A stretch of 64,000 nt of DNA from Litoreibacter janthinus (GTDB lineage Bacteria > Pseudomonadota > Alphaproteobacteria > Rhodobacterales > Rhodobacteraceae). A program made the position numbers and the translations under genes. The notes beneath the pieces were generated by a model. The model was not told where the DNA came from, made no database searches, and saw only the letters and a program-made list of their open reading frames with translations. How positions within the stretch are numbered: the first letter of the stretch is position 1; each line of letters opens with the position of its first letter. The stretch lies in NCBI RefSeq assembly GCF_900111945.1, contig NZ_FOYO01000001.1, positions 1,681,751-1,745,750 of the forward strand, given 5' to 3'. Below are positions 1 through 8,537 of this stretch, piece after piece.

Positions 1-1498
1 CGCGAAACGGCCCGCTCTAGCGTTGGCAGGCATGTTTGCTTTCGTGGTTCTTGCCTCCGCCATTGTGTCGAACACACCTGTGGTTGTGGTGATGATCCCG
101 GTCTTCGTCCAACTGTCGCGCACTTTGGGGGTGTCTGCTTCCAAGCTTCTGATCCCTCTTTCGTATGCTGCAATTCTTGGCGGCACGCTGACACTCATTG
201 GGACCTCGACCAACCTTTTGGTTGACGGTGTCGCTCGCGCCAACGGGCTTGCGCCTTTCACGATCTTTGAGGTCACGCCCTTGGGGATCGTGCTGGTCGC
301 TTGGGGGATGATCTACTTACGCTTTATCAGTCCGCGTCTGTTGCCAGAGCGTGACAGCATGGCAATGATGCTATCCGATCGCTCGAAGATGAAATTCTTC
401 ACCGAAGCTGCCGTCCCCCCCGACAGCAACTTGATCGGGCGCGAAGTGTTGGACGTGCAGCTGTTCAAGCGCGAAGGTGTGCGACTGGTGGATGTGATCC
501 GAGGCGATACATCGCTGCGGCGCAACCTTCAGAACGTCACGCTACAGACGGGCGACCGTGTGGTGCTGCGCACCGAAATGACAGAGCTATTGTCCCTGCA
601 ACGGAACAAAGAACTCAAGCGCGTTGACCAGCTCTCCGCGGTGGAAACCTCGACCGTTGAGGTGCTGATTACGCCGGGCTGTAAAATGGTCGGCCGGTCG
701 CTGGGCTCCTTGCGGCTGCGCAGGCGCTACGGTGTGTATCCATTGGCCGTCCACCGCAGAAACCAGAATATCGGGCGCCAACTGGATGATCTGGTCGTGC
801 GCGTTGGCGACACCTTGCTGCTGGAAGGTGCACAAGAAGATATCTCGCGGCTGGCGAACGATATGGAGCTTGTGGATGTGTCCCACCCATCGGCACGGGC
901 GTACCGTCGCTCTCATGCGCCGATCGCGATTGTTGCTTTGCTGGCGCTGGTGGCGCTTGCGGGGATGGGCGTGGCCCCGATTTTCCTTCTGTCGATCCTT
1001 GCCGTTGCGGTCGTTCTGCTGACCCGCTGCATCGACGCGGACGAGGCATTCTCTCACGTAGACGGCCGCCTTCTGGTTCTGATTTTTGCGATGCTTGCGA
1101 TCGGTGCCGCGCTCGAAGCGTCCGGCGCAGTGACATTGATCGTTGAGGCACTTGCGCCTTGGATGATGAACTTGCCGCCGTTCTTTGTGGTCTGGGGCAT
1201 CTATCTGCTGACCTCCGTGCTGACAGAGCTTGTGTCAAACAACGCCGTGGCCGTCGTCGTGACGCCCATCGCCATCGGGCTGGCATCGGCTATGGGGCTG
1301 GATGCGCGCGCATTGGTCGTGGCGGTGATGGTGGCGGCGTCGGCCAGCTTTGCGACGCCAATCGGGTATCAGACAAACATGCTGGTCTACGGTCCAGGCG
1401 GCTACCGCTTCACCGACTTTATGCGCGTTGGTATCCCGCTGAACCTGTCGATAGGTCTGCTTGCCTCCTTTGTCATTCCGTTGATCTGGCCGTTGTGA
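1..1498 (+). CDS. SLC13/DASS-type transporter with RCK_C domains (5' end cut by window)
   Basis: The reading frame is open to the left window edge, so the N-terminus lies outside; the TTG at 23 is only an internal codon that could serve as a start. The visible part of about 498 codons has membrane segments, then two RCK_C (TrkA_C) cytosolic domains at about fragment residues 125-190 and 209-280, then more membrane segments. The two family motifs SNTPVVVVMIPV and SNNAVAVVVTPI, which form the ion and substrate site in SLC13/DASS carriers, are both present. The family moves di- or tricarboxylates or sulfate across the inner membrane; the substrate cannot be told here. A second gene of the same architecture lies on the other strand at 2067-3848. 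Confidence 0.85.
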   Translation, partial: AKRPALALAGMFAFVVLASAIVSNTPVVVVMIPVFVQLSRTLGVSASKLLIPLSYAAILGGTLTLIGTSTNLLVDGVARANGLAPFTIFEVTPLGIVLVAWGMIYLRFISPRLLPERDSMAMMLSDRSKMKFFTEAAVPPDSNLIGREVLDVQLFKREGVRLVDVIRGDTSLRRNLQNVTLQTGDRVVLRTEMTELLSLQRNKELKRVDQLSAVETSTVEVLITPGCKMVGRSLGSLRLRRRYGVYPLAVHRRNQNIGRQLDDLVVRVGDTLLLEGAQEDISRLANDMELVDVSHPSARAYRRSHAPIAIVALLALVALAGMGVAPIFLLSILAVAVVLLTRCIDADEAFSHVDGRLLVLIFAMLAIGAALEASGAVTLIVEALAPWMMNLPPFFVVWGIYLLTSVLTELVSNNAVAVVVTPIAIGLASAMGLDARALVVAVMVAASASFATPIGYQTNMLVYGPGGYRFTDFMRVGIPLNLSIGLLASFVIPLIWPL

Positions 1499-1575
1499 CA
1501 GGTCGGATGGGCTGGGCGGTTTTTCGCGCCGATGGGCCATTCGGGGATTCCATGCCCGGGATAGACCGTATAGTC

Positions 1576-1584
1576 TGTGGATAA
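1576..1584 (-). promoter_or_regulatory. DnaA box (TTATCCACA on the minus strand)
   Basis: TGTGGATAA on the plus strand is the exact complement of the consensus DnaA box TTATCCACA. It lies 21 bases before the start of the small lipoprotein gene. A single perfect box can occur by chance in a window of this size, so its function is uncertain. Confidence 0.4.
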
Positions 1585-1604
1585 GTTAACCCTGAGGAGC
1601 TTCC

Positions 1605-2048
1605 ATGCGCGCCACCACCTGTAGCCTGATCGCAGTCATGGCTTTTTCGATGTCGGGTTGCGAGTTTCTGCGCGACGTCTTCTTCAATCGCAGCAAACCC
1701 TTCGAGGCGCCCGCACCATTGCCGGAACGCCAAACGCGCCCCGTTTTGGTCGCGCTGGATTCGGATGCGGTTCTTGTGGGGATGGATGACACCACGCAAT
1801 GCCTCGGCAGCGCGGGCGCCGCGGGAAGCGCTAATGGCTGGACCGGAACGCTGACCGAATGCCCATACGCCTATACTTACGAGGTTGTCTTGGCTGCGGG
1901 CACGCTGCCCGGACGCGTCGTTCTCGAAGAGGTGCTGGGCCCGCTGATCGTCGACGAGACGGCCGTGCCCTTCCGCCCGCTTGCCGTTGTGACAATCACG
2001 AACCAGAACGGGCAGGCTTACCGGTTTGAAAGCAGCGCGGGCTTCTAG
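1605..2048 (+). CDS. Small putative lipoprotein, function unknown
   Basis: The 147-residue product starts with a short charged segment, a hydrophobic stretch and the lipobox-like MSGC with Cys19, so it is probably lipidated and anchored in the envelope. TGAGGAGC precedes the ATG at a normal distance. The remainder has two further cysteines (about residues 65 and 84) and no domain I recognise. It sits between two convergent SLC13-type transporter genes, with a DnaA box and a GTTAAC just upstream. Codon use matches its neighbours. I cannot assign a function. Confidence 0.7.
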   Translation: MRATTCSLIAVMAFSMSGCEFLRDVFFNRSKPFEAPAPLPERQTRPVLVALDSDAVLVGMDDTTQCLGSAGAAGSANGWTGTLTECPYAYTYEVVLAAGTLPGRVVLEEVLGPLIVDETAVPFRPLAVVTITNQNGQAYRFESSAGF

Positions 2049-2066
2049 GCTGCTGCGGCCGCGAGA

Positions 2067-3848
2067 TTAAAGTGGCCAGAAGGTCAAAATCGCCGGGATT
2101 GACACAGCAACCACCAAAATTTCCAGCGGCAGGCCCATCCTCCAGTAGTCTCCGAAGCTATAGCCGCCCGGTCCAAGGATCAGCGTGTTGTTCTTGTGGC
2201 CTATCGGCGTCAGGAACGCACAGGACGCAGCAACCGCAACGGCCATCAGGAACGGGTCAGGATTAACGCCAAGGGTCTGCGCCATGGTGATCCCAACGGG
2301 GGCCGCCACGATCGCGGTCGCTGTGTTGTTGAGAACGTCTGACAAGGTCATGGTGACGACCATTAGGATCGTCAATACGGCCCAAGCAGGCATCCCCTCA
2401 GTCAGGCCTACCAAAGCGCCCGCAATAAGCTCCGTTCCGCCAGACGTTTCCAACGCTGCGCCAAGCGGGATCATCGACCCAAGCAGCACAACCACGGGCC
2501 ATTCAATATGGGTATAGAGTTCTGACAGCGGTATGATGCGCGTTAGAACAAAGGCGACCACGACAATCCCCAAAGCAACGGGAAGGTAAATCAATCCCAC
2601 AGAGGCCGCTGCAACAGCCGCTGCGAACAGACCAATGGCCAGCCAAGTTTTTTTGTCTTCGGTCACCGCCAACCCACGCGCCGCCAAAGGAAGGCAGCCC
2701 AGCCATTCGGTGACGTCATTGGCGTTGTCTTGCGGAACCAGCAGCAACAAGATGTCGCCGGTCTCTACCGCAGTTTTGCGCACTTGATTTCGTATGCTTT
2801 TGCCGCGCCGAGAAATACCCAGCAGGACGGATCTCTGCCGCCAGGCAAGGCCAATACTCTGCGCAGTCTTTCCGTTGATGCGGCTTTGCTCCGTCACGAC
2901 CACTTCGATAACTTTAAGCCCGTCACTTTCTGCCCGCAAATGCTCCTCGCGCTTGGCATCGGCAAAATCGAGCGACAATGCGGTGCGAAACTCGTCTAGC
3001 GCGTCTGGCGTGGCTTCCAGAACCAACGCATCGCCAGCCAGCAGGCCGACGTTCTGACCGGTGCCATACCGGCGCTTGCCATCACGGACGAGGCCAAGAA
3101 TGGCAACGTCGGCTTTGTCTGCATCTTCGAGCAGTTCACGCAGCCGCAGCCCGATCAGTTTGGAATCCTTGGGCACGGTAAGTTCTGCGATGTACTCGGC
3201 ATAGTCGTCCATCGGATCGCCGCGCCGCCCTTCGTCGCTGCCCTGCGGGATCAAACGCCACCCGATGAGCGCGACAAAAAGCAAGCCTGCAATCGCTGTG
3301 ACGACACCCACGGGGGCGAAGTCGAACATCTTGAAGGGCGTTCCCAACATGTCCTCTCGGATCGAGGCGATGATGATGTTTGGCGGTGTGCCGATCAGCG
3401 TCGCCATCCCGCCCAGAATGGTAGCAAACGACAACGGCATCAGGGATAACCCTGGCCCGCGCCCCGCTTTGCGGGCGGTCTGGATGTCCACTGGCATAAG
3501 TAAAGCAAGCGCCGCGACGTTGTTCATAAACGCCGAGAGCACACCGCCGATCGCCCCCATAAGCGCAATGTGGGACCCAAGAGATCGCGTGCTATCCACC
3601 AGCGTGCGGGTGATTAAGAATACCGCGCCAGAGCGCACCAGCCCCGCCGAGACAATCAATACCAAGGCTACGACCAGCGTCGCAGGGTGGCCAAAGCCGT
3701 CGAAGGCTTGCTTGGTGTCCACCACGCCCAGCACCACACCCGCCATCAGGGCGGAGAAGGCGACAAGGTCATAGCGCCAGCGCCCCCAAAGCAGCAAAGC
3801 GAAGACGAAACCGAACAGCGAAAATAGAATGATTTGATCTTGTGTCAT
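2067..3848 (-). CDS. SLC13/DASS-type transporter with RCK_C domains
   Basis: The product is 593 residues, counted from the ATG at 3848 (MTQDQIILFSLF); the longer open frame to 3992 would overlap yebC and adds no family sequence. It begins with membrane helices carrying MNNVAALALLMPV, then two RCK_C domains (roughly residues 205-380), then a second membrane half with LNNTATAIVAAPV. This is the usual layout and length of bacterial SLC13 carriers with TrkA_C inserts, which take up dicarboxylates, sulfate or similar anions. It is a paralogue of the partial gene at the left edge: both end in the same GGY-DY/F-R-G-PL pattern. It is divergent from yebC. The substrate is unknown. Confidence 0.88.
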   Translation of the reverse strand: MTQDQIILFSLFGFVFALLLWGRWRYDLVAFSALMAGVVLGVVDTKQAFDGFGHPATLVVALVLIVSAGLVRSGAVFLITRTLVDSTRSLGSHIALMGAIGGVLSAFMNNVAALALLMPVDIQTARKAGRGPGLSLMPLSFATILGGMATLIGTPPNIIIASIREDMLGTPFKMFDFAPVGVVTAIAGLLFVALIGWRLIPQGSDEGRRGDPMDDYAEYIAELTVPKDSKLIGLRLRELLEDADKADVAILGLVRDGKRRYGTGQNVGLLAGDALVLEATPDALDEFRTALSLDFADAKREEHLRAESDGLKVIEVVVTEQSRINGKTAQSIGLAWRQRSVLLGISRRGKSIRNQVRKTAVETGDILLLLVPQDNANDVTEWLGCLPLAARGLAVTEDKKTWLAIGLFAAAVAAASVGLIYLPVALGIVVVAFVLTRIIPLSELYTHIEWPVVVLLGSMIPLGAALETSGGTELIAGALVGLTEGMPAWAVLTILMVVTMTLSDVLNNTATAIVAAPVGITMAQTLGVNPDPFLMAVAVAASCAFLTPIGHKNNTLILGPGGYSFGDYWRMGLPLEILVVAVSIPAILTFWPL

Positions 3849-3967
3849 GCATCTATGTGTATCGGCCTTTGTCTCGGGTCGAAAGCGCGGAAAAGAATGG
3901 GACATCTTGCAGAAGACATGCCGCTTGCATAAAAGCGGCCCGTTACCGCATGTAAGGGGAGAGTCCC

Positions 3968-4708
3968 ATGGCCGGCCACTCAAAATGGGCAAACATCCAA
4001 CACCGCAAAGGGCGGCAGGATAAGCTACGCTCGAAGCTGTTCTCGAAGCTTGCCAAGGAAATTACCGTGGCGGCGAAAATGGGCGACCCCGATCCCGATA
4101 AAAACCCGCGCCTGCGTCTGGCTGTCAAAGAGGCGAAATCGCAATCCGTCCCGAAGGATGTGATCGACCGCGCGATCAAGAAGTCGCAAGGTGGCGATGC
4201 CGAGAACTATGACGAAATCCGGTATGAAGGATATGGCCCCGGTGGTGTGGCAGTTATCGTCGAAACGATGACCGACAACAAAAACCGTACAGCGTCGACC
4301 GTGCGCTCCACCTTCTCGAAGAATGGCGGCAATCTGGGTGAAACCGGCTCGGTCGGGTTCATGTTCGACCGCAAGGGGCAAGTGATGTACCCGGCGTCTG
4401 TGGGCGATGCTGACACTGTGATGATGGCCGCCATTGAGGCCGGTGCGGAGGATTGCGAAAGCTCTGAAGACGGTCATGTGATTATCTGTGCGGACACTGA
4501 CCTGAACACTGTCGCAACCGCGCTGGAAGCTGAATTGGGCGAGTCGGAGTCGACCAAGCTGATCTGGCAACCGACAACGACCACAGAGCTTGATCTGGAT
4601 GGCATGACCAAGCTGATGAAGCTGATCGACGCGCTTGAGGACGATGATGATGTGCAAACCGTCACCGCCAATTTCGAGGCCAGCGACGAAGTGATGAACC
4701 AACTCTGA
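3968..4708 (+). CDS. yebC: YebC/PmpR family regulator (TACO1-like)
   Basis: The 246-residue product has the signature N-terminus [18 protein letters not shown], the central [15 protein letters not shown] and TDNKNRT blocks, and normal family length. YebC proteins are cytosolic; they were described as DNA-binding regulators (PmpR) and more recently as factors that relieve ribosome stalling at proline stretches, as mitochondrial TACO1 does. The start is set by the conserved N-terminus and by AAGGGGAGAG upstream. In many bacteria yebC sits beside ruvC, which is not seen here. It ends at a strong intrinsic terminator. Confidence 0.96.
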   Translation: MAGHSKWANIQHRKGRQDKLRSKLFSKLAKEITVAAKMGDPDPDKNPRLRLAVKEAKSQSVPKDVIDRAIKKSQGGDAENYDEIRYEGYGPGGVAVIVETMTDNKNRTASTVRSTFSKNGGNLGETGSVGFMFDRKGQVMYPASVGDADTVMMAAIEAGAEDCESSEDGHVIICADTDLNTVATALEAELGESESTKLIWQPTTTTELDLDGMTKLMKLIDALEDDDDVQTVTANFEASDEVMNQL

Positions 4709-4744
4709 TCTCAATGACACGCCTTGCGGCGCGGCATGATTATT

Positions 4745-4777
4745 AAAAAGGGCGCAGCTAGTGGCAGCGCCCTTTTT
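4745..4777 (+). terminator. Bidirectional intrinsic terminator
   Basis: GGGCGC at 4750-4755 pairs with GCGCCC at 4767-4772 around an 11-base loop. Five A before and five T after the stem give a T tract on both strands. It lies between the convergent ends of yebC and the argP-like gene and can serve both. Confidence 0.85.
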
Positions 4778-4793
4778 CATGGGCTGGACTGGT

Positions 4794-5669
4794 TCAGGTT
4801 TGGATCAGAGCAAGACGGGCTTGCTCTAGGACCGATCGGGTAAGAGGGCGCAGCGGCTCTGCCGTCAACCGTGAGACCTGCCAGTAGAGGTCCACATCAA
4901 GTGGCGTTTCGCGGGCCAACTCAACCAAGTGTCCCGAGGCGATTGCGTCGCGGCAAAGGCTCTCTGGGTTCATGCCCCAACCGATCCCGAGACAAGCCGC
5001 CTCGACGAACCCTTGCGACGAAGCAAGGCGGTGCTTGGGCAGGGTCACGGTGTGGCCCGCAACGGTCTTGGCCCAATCGGACTGCAATCGGTCCTTGTCG
5101 TTAAAGGTCATGGCGGGCGATGCCTCCAGTGCTTCGGAGGTGGGGCCGTCTGGCATATGCCGCGCCATATAGCTAGGCGAGGCAGTCGCGAAGTAGCGCA
5201 TCGCGCCAAGTGCGTGGCTGTCGCAGCCCTGAACCGGACCGGGATGCCCCGTGACTGCCGCAGCAACCTCGCCCGCGCGCAGCCAGTCAGCGCTATGATC
5301 TTGGTCATCGATAATCAGGTCATAGAGGAAGTCGTCATGCTGCGCCAAAGCGGGCAGCAGCCAAGTCGCAAGGCTGTCAGCGTTAACCGCGATGCGAACC
5401 GGCGTCCGCGTCTCGGTACTTGGCAATCCAAATTCTAGCGCTTTTTCCATCAGACGAACTTGGTCGGTATGGGTCGCAAGCCGCTTCCCAGAATCTGTTC
5501 CCGTGCAAGGCTGGCCGCGCTTGACGAGCACCGTGCCCACGCGTTCTTCCAACAGCCTGATCCGTTGGGAGATTGCTGACTGCGTCACACCAAGCTGCCC
5601 CGCTGCGGCGTCGAAGCTGCCAGTGCGGATGACGGCGCAAAGCGCTTCGAGTTGGGTGTATTCATACAT
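4794..5669 (-). CDS. argP: LysR-type regulator ArgP (LysG/IciA), basic amino acid export control
   Basis: This 291-residue LysR protein has an N-terminal winged helix-turn-helix at about residues 3-60 (LGVTQSAISQRIRLLEERVG) followed by the effector-binding half. The N-terminus YTQLEALCAVIRTGSFDAAA is typical of the ArgP/LysG/IciA subgroup, which senses arginine and lysine and activates a divergent amino acid exporter. The adjacent divergent gene is exactly such an exporter, which makes the assignment strong. A perfect 7-base inverted repeat starts nine bases upstream of the ATG and is the likely autoregulatory and activation site. Confidence 0.9.
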   Translation of the reverse strand: MYEYTQLEALCAVIRTGSFDAAAGQLGVTQSAISQRIRLLEERVGTVLVKRGQPCTGTDSGKRLATHTDQVRLMEKALEFGLPSTETRTPVRIAVNADSLATWLLPALAQHDDFLYDLIIDDQDHSADWLRAGEVAAAVTGHPGPVQGCDSHALGAMRYFATASPSYMARHMPDGPTSEALEASPAMTFNDKDRLQSDWAKTVAGHTVTLPKHRLASSQGFVEAACLGIGWGMNPESLCRDAIASGHLVELARETPLDVDLYWQVSRLTAEPLRPLTRSVLEQARLALIQT

Positions 5670-5677
5670 TAGAAAAA

Positions 5678-5701
5678 CTAATCAGACTTAAGAATGATTA
5701 G
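5678..5701. promoter_or_regulatory. Inverted repeat, candidate ArgP operator
   Basis: CTAATCA at 5678-5684 and TGATTAG at 5695-5701 form a perfect dyad with a ten-base AT-rich spacer. It lies between the divergent argP and argO genes, close to the argP start. LysR regulators bind dyads with this T-N11-A type geometry. Confidence 0.6.
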
Positions 5702-5762
5702 CTAGCCTCTTCTTTCTGGCCCGCATATCACCACCACAACTTGTCGTCTAAGGTCGTGACAA

Positions 5763-6365
5763 ATGGCAGTCTTTTTCTCTGGGTTTTTTCTGAGCTTCTC
5801 ATTGATCATGGCGATCGGTGCGCAGAATGCTTTCGTTTTGCGCCAAGGTCTGCGGCGCGAGCACGTGTTGCTTTGCGTGCTGATTTGCGGCGTGTCCGAC
5901 GCGCTGCTGATTGCGCTTGGCGTGACCAGCTTTGGTGTGCTGAGCGCTCAGATGCCTTGGCTTGGCCCAATCATGCGCTACGGCGGGGCTTCTTTCCTTT
6001 TGGTCTATGGTGTCATGGCATTCCGATCGGCCTTAACCAGCACCGAGGCGTTGAATGTCGAAGGTCGTGCGCGAAGCGATTGGCGGAAAGTGGCTGCAAC
6101 ACTGTTGGCCCTGACCTGGTTGAACCCGCATGTGTATCTCGATACCGTGATTCTGCTTGGCTCCATAGCCGCTCAGTACGGTGAGCAGCGCGTTGTATTC
6201 GGGGCAGGGGCCATTTTCGCCTCGATCACATTTTTCTTTTTACTCGGGTTCGGTGCGCGTCTTCTGGCTCCTTTCTTCGCGTGGCCAAAGGCTTGGCGTA
6301 TTCTGGATGCGCTGGTGGGGGCCACCATGTGGGCGATTGCAGTCAGTTTAATTCTCAACGGATAG
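5763..6365 (+). CDS. argO: LysE/ArgO family basic amino acid exporter
   Basis: The 200-residue membrane protein has about six hydrophobic segments and the family hallmark near its N-terminus, SLIMAIGAQNAFVLRQGL, with the LNPHVYLDTVILLG block in the middle. These are diagnostic of LysE/ArgO (arginine and lysine efflux), as opposed to the RhtB branch. The divergent argP gene supports the role: efflux of excess arginine, lysine or toxic analogues such as canavanine. The intergenic region carries the candidate ArgP dyad. The downstream DMT gene starts 38 bases after the stop and may be cotranscribed. Confidence 0.92.
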   Translation: MAVFFSGFFLSFSLIMAIGAQNAFVLRQGLRREHVLLCVLICGVSDALLIALGVTSFGVLSAQMPWLGPIMRYGGASFLLVYGVMAFRSALTSTEALNVEGRARSDWRKVAATLLALTWLNPHVYLDTVILLGSIAAQYGEQRVVFGAGAIFASITFFFLLGFGARLLAPFFAWPKAWRILDALVGATMWAIAVSLILNG

Positions 6366-6403
6366 GGGTTGCACAGCCTCCCGCTTGGGCGTCAGGTGGC
6401 CGC

Positions 6404-7303
6404 ATGGCACAAACGCAAAACCGTCCCATCGTGGGCGTCATCTGGATGTTGATCACGGGCGTCATGTTCGTGGCTGTGACGGCAATTGTGAAATATGTGG
6501 GGTCCGAGCTGCCGGCCGCAGAATCCGCGTTTTTGCGTTACCTTCTGGGCTTGGTGTTTTTGATCCCAATGATCGGACCGATCCGTAAGGCCAAGCTGAC
6601 ACCCCGTGCGTTAAAGCTCTTTGGCTTTCGAGGTGTGGTGCACACGTTGGGTGTGACGTTGTGGTTTTACGCAATGACACAAATTTCCATCGCTGAAGTC
6701 ACGGCCATGAATTACCTCTCGCCGGTTTATGTCACCATAGGGGCCGCATTCTTCTTAGGCGAGAAGCTGGCGTTGCGCCGGATCTTGGCGGTCGTGGCTG
6801 CGTTGATCGGGGCTATGGTCATTCTTCGCCCCGGTTTTCGTGAGCTGTCGCCGGGTCATTTCGCAATGCTGATCACTGCTGTGATGTTTGCGGGGTCTTA
6901 TCTCACGGCGAAGGTCATGGCAGACGAGGTCAGCCCTGCCGTGGTGGTCGGCATGTTATCGATCACTGTCACGATTGGGCTCGCCCCGCTCGCGGCGATG
7001 GTTTGGGTCACTCCGACATTGGAGCAGTTGGGCTGGATGTTCCTGCTCGCCTGTTTCGCGACTGCGGGGCACTTCACCATGACGCTGGCATTTCAGGCCG
7101 CGCCGGTGACGGTGACGCAGCCGGTCACGTTTTTGCAATTGTTCTGGGCGGTTTTGCTCGGGGCGCTCGTCTTTGGAGAGGGCATCGACGGCTGGGTCAT
7201 TTTTGGTGGTCTGATCATTTTGGCCTCTGTCAGTTTCATCACATGGCGTGAGGCCAGATTGAAGCGCGCGACCACGCCGCCGGTGCCTGCAACGAAGGTC
7301 TAG
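6404..7303 (+). CDS. EamA/DMT family membrane transporter
   Basis: The 299-residue protein has ten predicted membrane segments arranged as two EamA repeats, the usual DMT layout. Conserved pieces are the first-repeat ALRIL..SEV/AMNYLSPVYVTIGAAFFLGEKL type block and the second-repeat VTFLQLFWAVLLGALVFGEG. Family members export metabolites, often amino acids, or act as drug/metabolite exporters. The start is the ATG at 6404; the longer open frame would overlap argO. It follows argO by 38 bases on the same strand and its stop overlaps the end of the convergent exoD by four bases. The substrate is unknown. Confidence 0.87.
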   Translation: MAQTQNRPIVGVIWMLITGVMFVAVTAIVKYVGSELPAAESAFLRYLLGLVFLIPMIGPIRKAKLTPRALKLFGFRGVVHTLGVTLWFYAMTQISIAEVTAMNYLSPVYVTIGAAFFLGEKLALRRILAVVAALIGAMVILRPGFRELSPGHFAMLITAVMFAGSYLTAKVMADEVSPAVVVGMLSITVTIGLAPLAAMVWVTPTLEQLGWMFLLACFATAGHFTMTLAFQAAPVTVTQPVTFLQLFWAVLLGALVFGEGIDGWVIFGGLIILASVSFITWREARLKRATTPPVPATKV

Positions 7304-7869
7304 GTCAGCAGTCTCGTCACAACGTAGATGGCCGCCACGCTCGCCCCGCATCCGAGTAGCATCAGAATTCCGTTGCGGAACAACAGGGCCAGCCCGACGC
7401 AGAGAATGGCGATCATCGGCAGCGACGATGCGCCGGGAACAACCTCCAGCGGAGGCACGGCGACACACAAGGCGATCACAAGCGCGGCCGCCATTCGCCG
7501 TGCAGGATCGCCTACTAGGAACTGCAAATGCTGGCCCGTCAGACGCTTGTCCAGCCAAGAGGCCAAGGGGCGCAGAAACTCAAGTGTTTGTCCGAGCTTT
7601 CCATCCGGAACCGGACGCTTGGCAAGGAAATGAGGCACCCAAAGATGGGGTCGGCCAACCGCGATTTGAGCTGCGAACAAGGCGGTAATGGCAGCGATAA
7701 TTGATGGTAGACCCGGGATGGCGCCAGCAGGGGACAACTCCAACATTGGAGGGACAATCAAAAAAGGGGCGGTCCCGCGATGCTCCAACTCGGACATCAC
7801 GTCGCCAACGGTTTGCTTACCATCCAACTGATCGATGCCGTCGATGATGTCCGTAACGGTGTTTGGCAT
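7300..7869 (-). CDS. ExoD family membrane protein (exopolysaccharide synthesis)
   Basis: The 189-residue product matches the ExoD family in length and layout: a soluble N-terminal segment with SELEHRGTAPFLIVPPMLELSP, then a membrane pair around GAIPGLPSIIAAITALFAAQ, an amphipathic region with a conserved LxxLxP, and C-terminal membrane helices. In Sinorhizobium meliloti ExoD is needed for normal exopolysaccharide production, alkali tolerance and nodule invasion; its biochemical role is not known. No polysaccharide genes lie nearby. It is divergent from betI, with AGGAGC ahead of its ATG, and its end overlaps the DMT gene by four bases. Confidence 0.85.
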   Translation of the reverse strand: MPNTVTDIIDGIDQLDGKQTVGDVMSELEHRGTAPFLIVPPMLELSPAGAIPGLPSIIAAITALFAAQIAVGRPHLWVPHFLAKRPVPDGKLGQTLEFLRPLASWLDKRLTGQHLQFLVGDPARRMAAALVIALCVAVPPLEVVPGASSLPMIAILCVGLALLFRNGILMLLGCGASVAAIYVVTRLLT

Positions 7870-7918
7870 TTAAGCTCCTTGATCCCTAACGCATCTAGGG
7901 CAGAAGCGTTCCGCAATG

Positions 7919-7946
7919 TTTTTATTGATTGACGAGTCAATAAAAA
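7919..7946. promoter_or_regulatory. Nested palindrome, candidate BetI operator
   Basis: TTTTTATTGA and TCAATAAAAA form a perfect 10-base dyad with an 8-base spacer, and a second palindrome TTGAC-GA-GTCAA (7929-7940) is nested inside. It lies 18 bases before betI. BetI is a TetR-type repressor released by choline, and autorepression from a dyad at this place is known for bet operons. Confidence 0.65.
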
Positions 7947-7964
7947 ACCAGCAAGCGTAAACCG

Positions 7965-8537
7965 ATGCCAAAACTTGGAATGGAACCTATTCGCCGCGAG
8001 GCGCTCGTCACCGCCGCAATTGCCGAGATCGGTGCGGCCGGTTCACTTGACGTGACCGTCAGCGCAATCTCGAAGCGCGCGGGAATGTCTTCGGCATTAG
8101 CGCATCACTATTTTGGCAATAAAGACCAGATTTTCCTCGCGGCCATGCGCCACATTCTCGCAGGGTTTTCCGTTGAAGTGCGCACCCGCCTCGCCAAAAC
8201 TGCAACGCCGCGCGACCGTTTGCAAGCGCTGGTGGAGGCCAGCTTTGCCCAGTCTTGCTTCGATCCGGAAGTGATCAGCGCTTGGCTCAATTTCTACGTC
8301 AAAGCCCATAGCAGCCCCGAAGCGATGCGCCTTTTGCGGTTGTATCAACGTAGGCTCCGCTCCAATCTGATCCACGCATTGCGCCCGATCGCGACGGAGC
8401 CGGAAGCGCTCGCCGATGCCATCGCGGCACTTATTGACGGGCTCTACATTCGCGCGGCCCTTGGCGCACCCAAGACGCGCGATCCTGCGGCCACAATTCT
8501 GGGTTTCACCGCCCCCCACATTGAGGATGCGTTATGA
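7965..8537 (+). CDS. betI: Choline-responsive TetR repressor BetI
   Basis: The 190-residue product has an N-terminal TetR helix-turn-helix at about residues 10-55, ending in the BetI-typical SSALAHHYFGNKDQI, and a C-terminal ligand domain that keeps the family block ISAWLNFYVKAHSSPEAMRLLRLYQRRLRSN. BetI represses bet genes and is relieved by choline. The length is as expected (E. coli BetI is about 195 residues). It is the first gene of betI-betC-betB-betA and its stop overlaps the betC start as ATGA. The palindrome directly upstream is its probable operator. Confidence 0.95.
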   Translation: MPKLGMEPIRREALVTAAIAEIGAAGSLDVTVSAISKRAGMSSALAHHYFGNKDQIFLAAMRHILAGFSVEVRTRLAKTATPRDRLQALVEASFAQSCFDPEVISAWLNFYVKAHSSPEAMRLLRLYQRRLRSNLIHALRPIATEPEALADAIAALIDGLYIRAALGAPKTRDPAATILGFTAPHIEDAL

